A stretch of 64,000 nucleotides of DNA from Sandarakinorhabdus cyanobacteriorum (GTDB lineage Bacteria; Pseudomonadota; Alphaproteobacteria; Sphingomonadales; Sphingomonadaceae): assembly GCF_002251755.1 (NCBI RefSeq), contig NZ_NOXT01000123.1, positions 57,280 to 121,279 on the forward strand, written 5' to 3'. Position numbers and translations under genes: made by a program. Numbering within the stretch: position 1 is the first letter of the stretch; each line of letters opens with the position of its first letter. Shown piece after piece: positions 18,539-27,283 of this stretch. The notes under the pieces were generated by a model. It was not told where the DNA came from. It saw nothing but the letters and a program-made list of their open reading frames with translations, and searched no databases.

Positions 18539-19429
18539 TCACAGGCTTTGGGCCGCGAACGTGTCGCAGGCGCGCACCTCGCCCGTGTCCAGCCCGCGCC
18601 GCAGCCAGCGCATGAGCTGCGCCGACGTGCCGTGGGTGAAGGCTTCGGGCTGGATGCCTTGCCCGGCTTCGGCCTGCAGCCGGTCGTCACCGATGGCCTC
18701 GGCGGCGCGCAGCCCTTCCTCGATGTCGCCCGGTTCCAGCAGATCCCGGTTGTGGTGCGCCCACACGCCGGCAAGGCAATCGGCCTGCAATTCTTGCCGC
18801 ACCGACAGGGCGTTGGCCCCGGCCTTGTCCATCGAACGGCTGGCGCGGTTCACCTGATCCGAAATGCCCAGCACGGTCTGCACATGATGGCCCACCTCGT
18901 GCGCGATGACATAGGCGGCGGCAAAATCGCCCGGCGCGCCGAAGCGGCGTGACAATTCGTCGAAGAAGCTGGTGTCGAGATAAACCTGCCGGTCGGCCGG
19001 GCAGTAAAATGGCCCCATGCCGCTGTTGGCCGGGCCGCAGCCGGAGCGGACGCGGCCTTCGAACAGGTTGAGCTTGGGCGCGGGATAGGGCTGGCCAAGC
19101 TGGGCCGGGAAAATCTCGCCCCAGGTGCGCTCGGTGGTGCCGAGCACGCGGGCGACAAAGCGGTCGTGATCGCCGGTCAGGGCCGCGCGTTCCTGTGCCG
19201 GTTGCGGCTGGCCAATGCCGGGGCCACCCACAGTGCCGCCGGCGCCGCCAAGCAGAGAGAGCGGGTTGACGCCAAACACCACGCCCACCACCATCAGGAT
19301 GGCGATGGTGCCCAGGCTCATGCCGCCACCGATCGGAATTGGCAGGCCAAAGCCCCCACCCCCGCCCGCGCCGCCTTCGCCGCGCCGGTCGATGATGTTG
19401 CCGCTTTCCTCTTCGTCGTCGAGGTTCAT
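18539..19429 (-). CDS. ypfJ: YpfJ-family neutral zinc metallopeptidase-like protein
   Basis: A 296-residue membrane-anchored protein of the YpfJ family. It starts with the family's acidic N-terminus (DEEESGNIIDRRG), has a membrane helix near residues 36-62 (GMSLGTIAILMVVGVVFGV), and carries the zinc motif HEVGH (VIAHEVGHHVQ) in the second half. The family is annotated as metallopeptidase from this motif; activity is rarely tested. The ATG at 19429 is chosen over an upstream Met at 19471 because it matches the usual start of the family. Upstream lies a 28-bp-arm palindrome. Confidence 0.88.
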   Translation of the reverse strand: MNLDDEEESGNIIDRRGEGGAGGGGGFGLPIPIGGGMSLGTIAILMVVGVVFGVNPLSLLGGAGGTVGGPGIGQPQPAQERAALTGDHDRFVARVLGTTERTWGEIFPAQLGQPYPAPKLNLFEGRVRSGCGPANSGMGPFYCPADRQVYLDTSFFDELSRRFGAPGDFAAAYVIAHEVGHHVQTVLGISDQVNRASRSMDKAGANALSVRQELQADCLAGVWAHHNRDLLEPGDIEEGLRAAEAIGDDRLQAEAGQGIQPEAFTHGTSAQLMRWLRRGLDTGEVRACDTFAAQSL

Positions 19430-19473
19430 GGTGAGCAGCCCGCCCGTGATTGCGTTCCGGTCCAATTCCAAAC

Positions 19474-19543
19474 CCGCTCATGCCGGGCTTGTCGAGGCAC
19501 GCTCCAGGTGCCGTGCGTGCCTCGACAAGCTCGGCATGAGCGG
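19474..19543. repeat. Large intergenic palindrome (28-bp arms)
   Basis: The arms 19474-19501 and 19516-19543 are complementary at 27 of 28 positions, around a 14-bp centre. The core contains TTGTCGAGGCACG and its complement. It lies between the ypfJ-like start and the S1/P1 nuclease stop. The perfect arms and intergenic location fit a REP-type dispersed palindrome, and as RNA it would form a very stable hairpin that could end transcription from either side. Confidence 0.75.
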
Positions 19544-19565
19544 TTCGATCATTGGATCCGCATGT

Positions 19566-20462
19566 TTATCCTTTCGGAGCGGGCGCCGCCAGCGCCTGTT
19601 CGACCAGGCTCGCGATGCGCGTGCCGGCCTTGGCAACCTGGGTCCGCACCGCCGGGGTGGCCGCGGCGACATAGGCCGGGGTGACCGTGCCGCGCGGCAG
19701 GGCGCGGCGGCCGGATTCCGGGATCGGGCAGCTGTCGGGATAGTCCTTCAGCTCCGGGTACACGGTGGTGCGGGCAATATCCCAGGCCTCGCGCGCCCAC
19801 AGCGCCACCTTGGCCTTGGTGCCGGCCGGGCCGGCGGCAAAGGCGGCGCGCATGGCCGGGGTGATGCGGCGGGGGGCGATGGCCGGCGGCTCGGTCAAGG
19901 CGCGTTCGGCCAGATCACCATCCCAGATCCAGTGCAAATTCATCCGGTCGGGCGCCTTGAAGCCGAAGGCGGCGCGCACATCATTGCCGCCGCGATCGGC
20001 CTTGTCGCCCATGTGCAGCGGCTGGTGCATGTCGCCAACCATGTGAACCAGAAAGGCAAGGGCCTGCAGCCGTTCGGCGGCCGGGCGCGACCGATCGGCC
20101 AGGATCGCCTGCTGGCGCGGGATCTGCGCGGTCACGCAATCGCCGTTCCAGCATTTGGCCGTGATGTCGAACGGCTCGCACACGCTGATGTTCTGATAAT
20201 GCCAGGGGGCGGAAAAGGCGAAGCGGTCGCGATAGCGGCCCCGCACGCAATCGGGCCAGACCGAGGCATCCTCGATGCTGGCCAGCCGGCATTCCGGCGT
20301 GTCGAGCCCAGGCGCGGCGCGGATCAGCGCCTTCACCTGGGCGCGTGCGGCCGGTGACAGCTGCGACCAGGCGATGCTGGCGGTGAGGCGATGGGCATAA
20401 TCGCCCCAGGCCAGTGCCGGGGCGGGGAGGAGCAGCAGCAGGAGGGCGAGGATGCGGATCAT
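19566..20462 (-). CDS. S1/P1-type secreted nuclease
   Basis: A 298-residue zinc-dependent single-strand nuclease or 3'-nucleotidase. The signal peptide (LALLLLLLPAPALA) would be cut to expose Trp as residue 1 of the mature protein, a zinc ligand in P1 nuclease, with His six residues in (WGDYAH). Further ligands are seen in IEDASVWPD and FLVHMVGDMHQPLHMGD, and in the later NLHWIWDGD. Cysteines near ECRL and CWNGDC may form disulfides. It probably acts in the periplasm or outside the cell to recover nucleotides or phosphate. It is divergent from the dnaJ-like gene. Confidence 0.92.
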   Translation of the reverse strand: MIRILALLLLLLPAPALAWGDYAHRLTASIAWSQLSPAARAQVKALIRAAPGLDTPECRLASIEDASVWPDCVRGRYRDRFAFSAPWHYQNISVCEPFDITAKCWNGDCVTAQIPRQQAILADRSRPAAERLQALAFLVHMVGDMHQPLHMGDKADRGGNDVRAAFGFKAPDRMNLHWIWDGDLAERALTEPPAIAPRRITPAMRAAFAAGPAGTKAKVALWAREAWDIARTTVYPELKDYPDSCPIPESGRRALPRGTVTPAYVAAATPAVRTQVAKAGTRIASLVEQALAAPAPKG

Positions 20463-20531
20463 GATCGGTCCTTATGCCAACATGGTTACGCTGGCGAGAT
20501 GGCGCCCGCGTCGCTATGGTCGCGGCCACTT

Positions 20532-20556
20532 GATGGGCGGCACCTGTCCGCCCATC
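20532..20556. promoter_or_regulatory. Inverted repeat upstream of the dnaJ-like gene
   Basis: Perfect 9-bp arms (GATGGGCGG / CCGCCCATC) around a 7-nt centre, ending 35 bp before the dnaJ-like ATG, in a 129-bp divergent spacer. It is not the CIRCE heat-shock operator. It could be a protein site or a hairpin in the mRNA leader. Confidence 0.4.
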
Positions 20557-20591
20557 TCAACACCACGGCCTATTTTCGATCTGGAACCAGA

Positions 20592-21530
20592 ATGCGCGAT
20601 CCATACACGGTGCTGGGAGTCAGCCGGACGGCGAGCGAAGCGGAGATCAAGAAGGCGTTCCGCACGCTGGCCAAGGAAAATCACCCGGACACCAACGCCA
20701 ACAATCCCAAGGCGGCCGAGCGCTTCAAGGAAGCCAATGCCGCCTATGAAATGCTGTCCGACAAGGAAAAGCGCGGCCAGTATGACCGGGGCGAGATTGG
20801 CGCCGATGGCCAGCCGATCAACCCCTTTGCCGGCGGATTTGGCCGTGACGCTGGCGGTGGCTTTGGCCGGGGCGGCGCAGGCGGCGGCCCAGGTGCCGGC
20901 GCTGGGCGCGGCGGCTTTGATTTTGCCCAGGGCGCCGATGATCTGTTTGCCGAGCTTTTTGGCGGACGCAGCCCGTTCGGTACCGGCCGTGGCGGCTTTC
21001 GCACCGAGGTGCGCGGGCCCGATGTCGCCTATCGGCTGACCGTGCCCTTTGTGGAGGCGGTGCGGCTGACGCCGCAGCGGGTGACGCTGCGCAGCGGCCA
21101 GACCATCGAGATCAAGCTGCCGGCGGGCCTCGAATCGGGCAAGCAGATGCGGCTTTCGGGCAAGGGCGAGCCTGGCCCCGGTGGCCCTGGCGATGCCATT
21201 GTCACCATCGAGATCGGCCCCCACCGCCTGTTCACCCGCGACGGCGACGATATCCGCCTGACCATGCCGCTGCGGCTGGACGAGGCGGTGCTGGGCGCCA
21301 AGGTGCGCCTGCCAACGCCGGAAGGCGATGTGACCTTCACGGTGCCGGCCGGCACCACATCGGGCAAGATGTTCCGCCTGAAGGGCCGGGGCTTCCGCCG
21401 CCTGGATGCCACCCGTGGCGACATGCTGGTGACGGTGATGATCGACATTCCGCCCGATCATGCTGCCCTGAAGGCCTTTGCCGAGAATTTCATCGACGGG
21501 CGTGAAATCCGCGCCGGGTTCGAAGCCTGA
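20592..21530 (+). CDS. DnaJ-like co-chaperone without zinc finger (CbpA type)
   Basis: A 312-residue Hsp40 protein that would stimulate DnaK and bind unfolded clients. The J domain is at residues 1-66 (PYTVLGVSR, HPD in ENHPDTN, and the closing helix to YDRGE). A Gly/Phe-rich linker runs to about residue 140. Two C-terminal beta domains follow, with no CxxCxGxG zinc repeats, so it is the type II class. The C-terminal KFL..F dimer region is visible near FAENF. The ATG at 20592 begins exactly at the J domain. It is followed by the YihY/BrkB gene after 5 bp. Confidence 0.93.
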   Translation: MRDPYTVLGVSRTASEAEIKKAFRTLAKENHPDTNANNPKAAERFKEANAAYEMLSDKEKRGQYDRGEIGADGQPINPFAGGFGRDAGGGFGRGGAGGGPGAGAGRGGFDFAQGADDLFAELFGGRSPFGTGRGGFRTEVRGPDVAYRLTVPFVEAVRLTPQRVTLRSGQTIEIKLPAGLESGKQMRLSGKGEPGPGGPGDAIVTIEIGPHRLFTRDGDDIRLTMPLRLDEAVLGAKVRLPTPEGDVTFTVPAGTTSGKMFRLKGRGFRRLDATRGDMLVTVMIDIPPDHAALKAFAENFIDGREIRAGFEA

Positions 21531-21535
21531 CACGC

Positions 21536-22384
21536 ATGCCGCTGGCCGCGCGCCTGCGCCGCGTTCTGGCCGACACGCTGGCCGGCACCTTCGAACATGG
21601 CTTCACCCATGCCGGGAACCTCGCCTATCTCAGCCTGGTTACCCTGTTTCCGTTCGTGATCCTGCTGGCGTTCGTGGCCGGCCGCATGGGCCGCACCACC
21701 GAAGGCATGGCGGCGGTGAGCGGGTTCCTGAAGGCGCTGCCCGACAATGTCGCCAGCCTGATTGCCCCGGCGCTGGGCGATGTGATCGCGGCCGAAGCCA
21801 GTGGCGGTGTCGTCACCTTCTCGCTGCTCGTCGCGCTGTGGACATCATCCGGCGTGCTGGTCACGCTGCGCATGATCGTCACGCAAGCCTATGGCCGGCA
21901 ATCGGAAATGCCCTATCTGCGCTGGCGTCTTCTGGGCATCATCGAGGTGCTGGGCCTGGTGCTGCTGCTGCTGATCGCCTTTGCCGCGCAGGTGGTGGTG
22001 ACGGGGGCGGAAACCTTCGTCTATCGCCTGATGCCGCTGGCGGCCGACATTTTCCCGGCGCTGGGCCTGCAGCGGGTGCTGCCCGCCGTGCTGCTGTTCC
22101 TGGCGCTGTGGGGCCTGTTTGCCCTGCTCTGTCCGCGCCGGTTCCGCATCGCGCCGGTGTGGCCGGGCGCGCTTGCCACGGCAACGGCGTGGACGGCGAC
22201 CACGCTGGCTCTGCCGCGCGCGCTCACCCTGTTTGGCGGCTATGCCCTCACCTATGGCGGCCTGGCCGGCGTGATCATCGCGCTGCTCTATTTCTACATC
22301 ATCGGCCTCGGGCTCGTGGTGGGGGCGCAGCTGAATGCAGCCGTGGCGCGCAGCCGGCTGGAAATTGCCGCAATTGCCCGTTAA
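21536..22384 (+). CDS. YihY/BrkB-family inner-membrane protein
   Basis: A 282-residue integral membrane protein with about six hydrophobic helices. The N-terminal amphipathic part (GFTHAGNLAYLSLVTLFPFVILL) and the C-terminal GGYALTYGGLAGVIIALLYFYIIGLGLVVGAQLNA are hallmarks of the YihY/virulence factor BrkB family. The family was once called RNase BN in error; its function is still unclear and an envelope transport role has been proposed. It lies 5 bp after the dnaJ-like stop and 27 bp before fabI. Confidence 0.93.
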   Translation: MPLAARLRRVLADTLAGTFEHGFTHAGNLAYLSLVTLFPFVILLAFVAGRMGRTTEGMAAVSGFLKALPDNVASLIAPALGDVIAAEASGGVVTFSLLVALWTSSGVLVTLRMIVTQAYGRQSEMPYLRWRLLGIIEVLGLVLLLLIAFAAQVVVTGAETFVYRLMPLAADIFPALGLQRVLPAVLLFLALWGLFALLCPRRFRIAPVWPGALATATAWTATTLALPRALTLFGGYALTYGGLAGVIIALLYFYIIGLGLVVGAQLNAAVARSRLEIAAIAR

Positions 22385-22411
22385 GGCGCGCCGCACGTGA
22401 AGGAGATTGAC

Positions 22412-23212
22412 ATGGGTATCATGGCTGGCAAGCGCGGCCTCATCATGGGCCTGGCCAACGACAAGAGCCTGGCCTGGGGCATTGCCAAGGCGCTGGCGGA
22501 GCAGGGCGCCGAACTGGCGTTCAGCTATCAGGGCCCGATGATGGAAAAGCGGGCGCGCCCGCTGGCCGAGCAGCTGGGCGTTGCCCGCCTGTTTGAATGC
22601 GATGTGGCGTCGATGGAGAGCATCGATGCCTGCTTCTCCGGCCTGGCCGCGGAATGGCCGACCATTGATTTCGTCGTCCACGCCATCGGCTTTTCCGACA
22701 AGAACGAGCTGCGCGGCCGTTATGTCGACACCAGCCTCGACAATTTCCTGCTGACCATGAATGTCTCGGTCTACAGCTTCACCGCCGTGGCCCAGCGCGC
22801 CGCCGCGATGATGCCCGAAGGCGGTTCGCTGCTCACCCTGTCCTACTATGGCGCCGAAAAGGTGATCCCGCATTACAATGTGATGGGCGTGGCCAAATCG
22901 GCGCTGGAATGCAGCGTGAAATATCTCGCGATGGATCTGGGCCCGCAGGGCGTGCGGGTGAACTGCATCTCCGCCGGCCCGATCAAGACGCTGGCCGCCA
23001 GTGGCATCGGCGATTTCCGCTACATCATGAAGTGGAACGAATATAACAGCCCGCTGCGCCGCAATGTCACCATCGAGGATGTCGGCGGCGCCGGCCTCTA
23101 TCTCCTGTCCGACCTTGCCAGCGGCGTGACCGGCGAGATCCACCATGTCGACGCCGGTTACAATGTGATCGGCATGAAGGCCGAAGACGCGCCGGACATG
23201 AGCCTGTCGTGA
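22412..23212 (+). CDS. fabI: Enoyl-ACP reductase (NADH), FabI
   Basis: Last reduction of each fatty-acid elongation cycle, trans-2-enoyl-ACP to acyl-ACP. It has 266 residues. The SDR-type NAD site ([16 protein letters not shown]) and the FabI-specific catalytic set Tyr145, Tyr155 and Lys162 ([18 protein letters not shown]) are present. The AASGI stretch in the substrate-binding lid is intact. The ATG at 22412 sits behind a perfect AAGGAG; the in-frame GTG at 22397 overlaps that site. The stop overlaps aroC by 4 bp (GTGA), a coupling of fatty-acid and aromatic-pathway genes. Confidence 0.97.
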   Translation: MGIMAGKRGLIMGLANDKSLAWGIAKALAEQGAELAFSYQGPMMEKRARPLAEQLGVARLFECDVASMESIDACFSGLAAEWPTIDFVVHAIGFSDKNELRGRYVDTSLDNFLLTMNVSVYSFTAVAQRAAAMMPEGGSLLTLSYYGAEKVIPHYNVMGVAKSALECSVKYLAMDLGPQGVRVNCISAGPIKTLAASGIGDFRYIMKWNEYNSPLRRNVTIEDVGGAGLYLLSDLASGVTGEIHHVDAGYNVIGMKAEDAPDMSLS

Positions 23213-24282
23213 GCCTCAACAGCTTCGGCCATCTGCTGCGCTTTACCACCTGGGGCGAAAGCCACGGGTCGGCAATTGGCGCGGTGGTGGATGGCTGCCC
23301 GCCGGGGCTGGCGCTGTCGGAAGCCGATATCCAGCCGTTTCTCGACAAGCGGCGGCCGGGGCAGAACAAGTTCACCACCCAGCGGCAGGAGCCGGACGAA
23401 GTCCGCATCCTGTCGGGCGTCTATGAAGGGCGCACCACCGGCACGCCGATTTCGCTGTTCATCGAGAATATTGACCAGCGGTCGAAGGATTATTCGGACG
23501 TGGCGGCCAAATATCGGCCCGGCCATGCCGATTATGCCTATGATGCCAAATATGGCCTGCGCGATCCGCGCGGCGGCGGGCGCTCCTCGGCGCGGGAAAC
23601 CGCCAGCCGGGTCGCGGCCGGCGCGGTGGCACGGAAGATCATTCCGGGCGTGACCATCACCGCCTATCTCGTCAACATCGGCGGCATCGCCATCGATCGC
23701 AGCCGATTTGACCTGGCAGAGATCAACCGCAACCCCTTCTGGTGCCCCGATGCCGTGACCGCCGGCCTGTGGGCCGAGCATCTGGATGCCGCCCGCAAAT
23801 CGGGATCATCGCTGGGCGCCATCGTCGAATGCGTGGCCACGGGCGTGCCGGCTGGCTGGGGCAGCCCGCTCTATCACAAGCTCGACGCCCAACTGGCCAG
23901 CGCCGCGATGAGCATCAACGCCGTGAAGGCGGTGGAAATCGGTGACGGCTTTGCCGTGGCTGCCCTGCGCGGCGAGGAAAATGCCGACCGCATGCGCCCC
24001 GGCGCCGATGGCAACCCGGAATTTCTCTCCAACCACGCCGGCGGCATTGCCGGCGGCATTTCCACCGGCCAGCCGATCGTGCTGCGCATGGCGCTGAAAC
24101 CCACCAGCTCGATCCTGACGCCGGTGGAAACCATCACCCGCGACGGCGAAGCGGCCGAAATCGTCACCAAGGGCCGGCACGACCCGTGCGTCGGTATCCG
24201 CGCCGCGCCGGTGCTGGAAGCGATGGTGGCGCTGGTGCTGGCTGATGCGATGCTGCTGCATCGGGGCCAGACCGGGCGCTGA
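23209..24282 (+). CDS. aroC: Chorismate synthase
   Basis: Makes chorismate from 5-enolpyruvylshikimate 3-phosphate using reduced FMN, at the branch point to Trp, Phe, Tyr and folate. It has 357 residues. The start [20 protein letters not shown] is nearly canonical; the flavin-binding [18 protein letters not shown] and the C-terminal [18 protein letters not shown] are present. It begins with GTG overlapping the fabI stop. It is convergent with the penicillin-binding protein gene; 43 bp separate the stops and contain a short palindrome. Confidence 0.97.
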   Translation: MSLNSFGHLLRFTTWGESHGSAIGAVVDGCPPGLALSEADIQPFLDKRRPGQNKFTTQRQEPDEVRILSGVYEGRTTGTPISLFIENIDQRSKDYSDVAAKYRPGHADYAYDAKYGLRDPRGGGRSSARETASRVAAGAVARKIIPGVTITAYLVNIGGIAIDRSRFDLAEINRNPFWCPDAVTAGLWAEHLDAARKSGSSLGAIVECVATGVPAGWGSPLYHKLDAQLASAAMSINAVKAVEIGDGFAVAALRGEENADRMRPGADGNPEFLSNHAGGIAGGISTGQPIVLRMALKPTSSILTPVETITRDGEAAEIVTKGRHDPCVGIRAAPVLEAMVALVLADAMLLHRGQTGR

Positions 24283-24288
24283 AGCGAT

Positions 24289-24303
24289 TGTTCCTTGGGA
24301 ACA
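24289..24303. terminator. Short palindrome between aroC and the PBP gene
   Basis: TGTTCC-TTG-GGAACA, a perfect 6-bp inverted repeat 6 bp after the aroC stop, in the convergent spacer. There is no T-run, so a termination role is only a guess. Confidence 0.25.
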
Positions 24304-24325
24304 CTCGCAGAGCGGCTGGCGCAGA

Positions 24326-26314
24326 TCAGCCCGGCTGCGGTTGTTTTCCTGCCGGTTCCGTCCCCGATTTTTCCTGCAACGTCTTGTCCAGCCAGTTCTG
24401 GTCCAGCCGCGGGCTGTCCTCCATTGGCGGGGGTTCGCCCTCCACCGGAGGGGCTTCGCCCATGTCGATGCCATAGGATTGTGCGTCGGGTTCCAGCATG
24501 GCGCCGTCTTCCACCACGTCGGTCACCAGCGGTTCGGGCGGGGTGCCGCCCACGGCGCGGGCCATGAACTGGGCAAAGGCCCGCGCCGGGGCGCGGCCAC
24601 CGGCCAGGCCGCGCACGGCGGCATTGTCGTCACGGCCCATCCACACGCCGGTCGTCACGCCGCTGGAAAAGCCGATGAACCAGCCATCCTTGTTGCTGCT
24701 GGTCGTGCCGGTCTTGCCCGCCAGCGGCCGGCCGATGCGGGCGGCGCGCGCGGTGCCTTCCTCCACTGCGGCCTGCATCAACTGGGTCATCTGCGCCGCC
24801 ACCACCGGGGCCACCACCTGCCGCGTGTCACCGGCGGCGCGGTTGAACAGCACCCGGCCCGAACCGGTCGATATGCGGGTGATGGCATAGGGCGCGTTTT
24901 CCAGCCCGCCATTGGCGACGGTGGCATAGGCGTTGGTCATTTCAAACAGCGTCACCACCGAAGACCCCAGCGCCATCGCCGGCTGCCGGTCCACCGGGGT
25001 GGTGATGCCAAAGCGGCGCGCCATCTCGGCCACCGTGTCAAAGCCGACCTGCTGCGCAATCTCCACCGCCACCGTGTTGATCGATTGGGCAAAGGCCTGG
25101 CGAACCGTCACCGGGCCGGCAAAGCTGTTGTTGTTGTTTTTGGGGCTCCAGTTGCCAATGGTGATCGGCTTGTCCTCATAGATATCGTCCAGCTTCACGC
25201 CCTGTTCCAGCGCGGCGGCATAAACGAAGAATTTGAACGCCGAACCGGGCTGGCGCCGCGCCGTCATCGCGCGGTTATAATTGGATCGCACATAATCGGT
25301 GCCGCCCACCATCGCCTTCACTCCGCCATCGCGGGCCAGCGCCACCAGCGCGCCTTGGGCGCCCTTCGGCGTTTCGGCGCGGATCGCCGCTTCGGCAAAG
25401 GCCTGCGCCTTGGCGTTCAGCGTGGTTTCCACCAGCAGCGGCTCATTGGTCTCGTCGGTCAGACTTTCCAGCTCGGCCAGCACCCAATCGGTGAAATAAC
25501 GCACGCCAGCCGGCCGCGCCTGCGGGGCGAACTGCACCAGCCGGGGATCGGCGGCGGCGGCCTCTTCGGGCGTGATGCTGCCGGCATCGACCATCACGTC
25601 GATCACCGTCGCCGCCCGCTTCCGCGCCGCCTCGGCATCGGCCGATGGTGAAAAGCGCGACGGCGCCTTCACCAGCCCGGCGATGATGGCGGCTTCCTCG
25701 ATGCTCATCCGGCGGGCGCTGTGGCCATAGAATTTGCGCGCGGCGGCATCGATGCCATAGGCGCCGCCACCGAAATAGACGCGGTTCAGATACAGCTCCA
25801 GGATCGCCTCCTTGCTGTATTTGCGCTCGATCGCCAGCGCCAGCACCACTTCGCGCAGCTTGCGCGTGTATTCCTTGGATGCGGTCAGGAACAGGTTGCG
25901 GGCCAGCTGTTGGGTGATGGTCGATGCGCCTTGCGCCTTGTTGCCGCGCATGGCGTTCACGACAAAGGATCGCGCGATGCCGATGGGATCGATGCCGGGG
26001 TGATACCAGTAACGCCGGTCCTCCACCGCGATCATGGCGTTCTTCATGGTGGCGGGGATTTCGGGATAGCTCAGCCATTCGCCATAGCTGGGGCCGAAGC
26101 TGGCCAGCACCGTGCCATCATCGCCGCGGATTTCCACCGATTGCCCGTTGGGGCTGCGCTTCATCTCGTCAAAGCCGGGCAGCGACTGATAGGCAATCGC
26201 CACGGCAACGGCGAGCGCGATGATGCCGGCCAGCCCGATCACCAGCCCTGCCTTCAGCAGGGTGGCAAGCCAGGTTCCGGATTTGCGGGCAGGGGGGCGT
26301 TTTTTCGCGGGCAC
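24326..26314 (-). CDS. Class A penicillin-binding protein (transglycosylase/transpeptidase)
   Basis: A 662-residue bifunctional peptidoglycan synthase of the PBP1A family. It has a basic cytoplasmic tail, a membrane helix at about residues 18-42, a glycosyltransferase domain with the catalytic Glu98 in VEDRRYWYHPGID and QGASTITQQLARN, and a transpeptidase domain with the serine motif GSAFK, the SIN motif (QSINTV) and the KTG motif (AGKTGTTS). A Pro/Glu-rich tail of about 70 residues ends the protein. At 662 residues it is shorter than E. coli PBP1a, mainly in inserted domains. It is 29 bp downstream of the MoeB-type gene on the same strand. Confidence 0.95.
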   Translation of the reverse strand: MPAKKRPPARKSGTWLATLLKAGLVIGLAGIIALAVAVAIAYQSLPGFDEMKRSPNGQSVEIRGDDGTVLASFGPSYGEWLSYPEIPATMKNAMIAVEDRRYWYHPGIDPIGIARSFVVNAMRGNKAQGASTITQQLARNLFLTASKEYTRKLREVVLALAIERKYSKEAILELYLNRVYFGGGAYGIDAAARKFYGHSARRMSIEEAAIIAGLVKAPSRFSPSADAEAARKRAATVIDVMVDAGSITPEEAAAADPRLVQFAPQARPAGVRYFTDWVLAELESLTDETNEPLLVETTLNAKAQAFAEAAIRAETPKGAQGALVALARDGGVKAMVGGTDYVRSNYNRAMTARRQPGSAFKFFVYAAALEQGVKLDDIYEDKPITIGNWSPKNNNNSFAGPVTVRQAFAQSINTVAVEIAQQVGFDTVAEMARRFGITTPVDRQPAMALGSSVVTLFEMTNAYATVANGGLENAPYAITRISTGSGRVLFNRAAGDTRQVVAPVVAAQMTQLMQAAVEEGTARAARIGRPLAGKTGTTSSNKDGWFIGFSSGVTTGVWMGRDDNAAVRGLAGGRAPARAFAQFMARAVGGTPPEPLVTDVVEDGAMLEPDAQSYGIDMGEAPPVEGEPPPMEDSPRLDQNWLDKTLQEKSGTEPAGKQPQPG

Positions 26315-26343
26315 GTTGGTGTGTTATCTTTCGAATACGGCAG

Positions 26344-27099
26344 CTATTGGGCGGAGCAGGCTGGACAGGCCGGGTCCTTGGGCAGGCTGATGCTGCGGAA
26401 CCGGCCCTGGCGCGCGTCATACAGGGTCAGCCGCCCGGCGGAAGAGGGGGCAAAGCCCGACAGCTCGCGGATCGCCTCCATCGCCATCAGGTTGCCGACA
26501 ATCCCGGTCAACGCGCCCAGCACGCCGGTGGCGGCGCAGTTGCGATCCGGCGCATCGGTGGGGGAACCGACAAAACAGCGATAGCAGGGCCGGTCCGGCA
26601 AGTGCCCGGCAAACACCGCCACCTGGCCATCCCAGGGCCCGACTGCGCCCGACACCAGCGGCACCCCCATCGCCAGCGCCAGATCTGCCACGGCGAGGCG
26701 GGTGGCAAAACTGTCGCTGCCGTCGATCACCAGATCATGCCCGGCCAGCAGCGCGTCGCCATTGTCGCCATCCAGCCGCAGCGGCACCGCGACCGTGTCG
26801 ATCTCCGGGTTCAGCGCATGCAGCCGCGTGCAGGCGGCCTCGGCCTTCATCGCGCCAAGATCGGCGGTGGTGAACAGCACCTGCCGCTGCAGGTTGGAAA
26901 GCGCCACCACATCATCATCGATGATGGTCAGCCGGCCCACCCCGGCGGCGGCCAGCATCAACAGGCAAGGGCTGCCCAGCCCGCCGGCCCCGATCACCGC
27001 CACCCGCGCCGATTTCAGCGCAGCTTGCCCGCGCCCGCCAAATTCCGGCAGCACGAGATGGCGGGCATAACGCTCCAGCTCATCGTCGGAGAAGTCCAT
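26344..27099 (-). CDS. moeB: HesA/MoeB/ThiF-family E1-like adenylyltransferase
   Basis: Activates the C-terminus of a ubiquitin-like sulfur carrier (MoaD or ThiS type) by adenylation. It has 251 residues, the MoeB length, with no rhodanese domain. The ATP-binding VIGAGGLGSP, the adenylation Asp in IDDDVVALSNLQRQ, and the candidate thioester Cys in NCAATGVLG are present, with zinc pairs CYRC and CPAC. Whether it serves molybdopterin or thiamine cannot be told; two molybdoenzymes in the window make MoeB reasonable. The ATG at 27099 follows an ideal GGAGGA that is supplied by the end of a palindromic repeat. Confidence 0.87.
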   Translation of the reverse strand: MDFSDDELERYARHLVLPEFGGRGQAALKSARVAVIGAGGLGSPCLLMLAAAGVGRLTIIDDDVVALSNLQRQVLFTTADLGAMKAEAACTRLHALNPEIDTVAVPLRLDGDNGDALLAGHDLVIDGSDSFATRLAVADLALAMGVPLVSGAVGPWDGQVAVFAGHLPDRPCYRCFVGSPTDAPDRNCAATGVLGALTGIVGNLMAMEAIRELSGFAPSSAGRLTLYDARQGRFRSISLPKDPACPACSAQ

Positions 27100-27102
27100 C
27101 AG

Positions 27103-27261
27103 ATCCTCCCCCGCTGGGGAAGGTGCTGAGCGCAGCGAAGCGGAGGGGGCGCACAAGCACCGTCCGTGCCAGCCCCCTCCGCCCTGCGGGCACCTCCCCC
27201 AGAGGGGGAGGATTGCCCCTCCGCCTCGCTGCGCTCAGCACCTTCCCCAGAGGGGGAGGAT
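27103..27261. repeat. Cluster of three related palindromic repeat units
   Basis: Three units of 40-50 bp: 27103-27150, 27172-27213 and 27215-27261. Each has a GGGGGAGGAT-type end and a CCCCTCCGCC-type end. The first is inverted relative to the other two: the stretch GCTGAGCGCAGCGA in unit 1 reappears as its complement in unit 3. Unit 2 is identical over 42 bp to 48743-48784. The cluster fills most of the gap between dut and the MoeB-type gene and can fold into large hairpins. Confidence 0.85.
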
Positions 27262-27283
27262 CGGTCATGCCGCACCCGCATCC

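Noticed and set aside
20532-20556. CIRCE-type heat-shock element before the dnaJ-like gene
   Set aside because: The inverted repeat does not match TTAGCACTC-N9-GAGTGCTAA in sequence or spacing, so it is reported only as an unassigned hairpin.
27103-27261. CRISPR array
   Set aside because: Units are palindromic, inverted relative to each other and not regularly spaced, and no cas gene is near.
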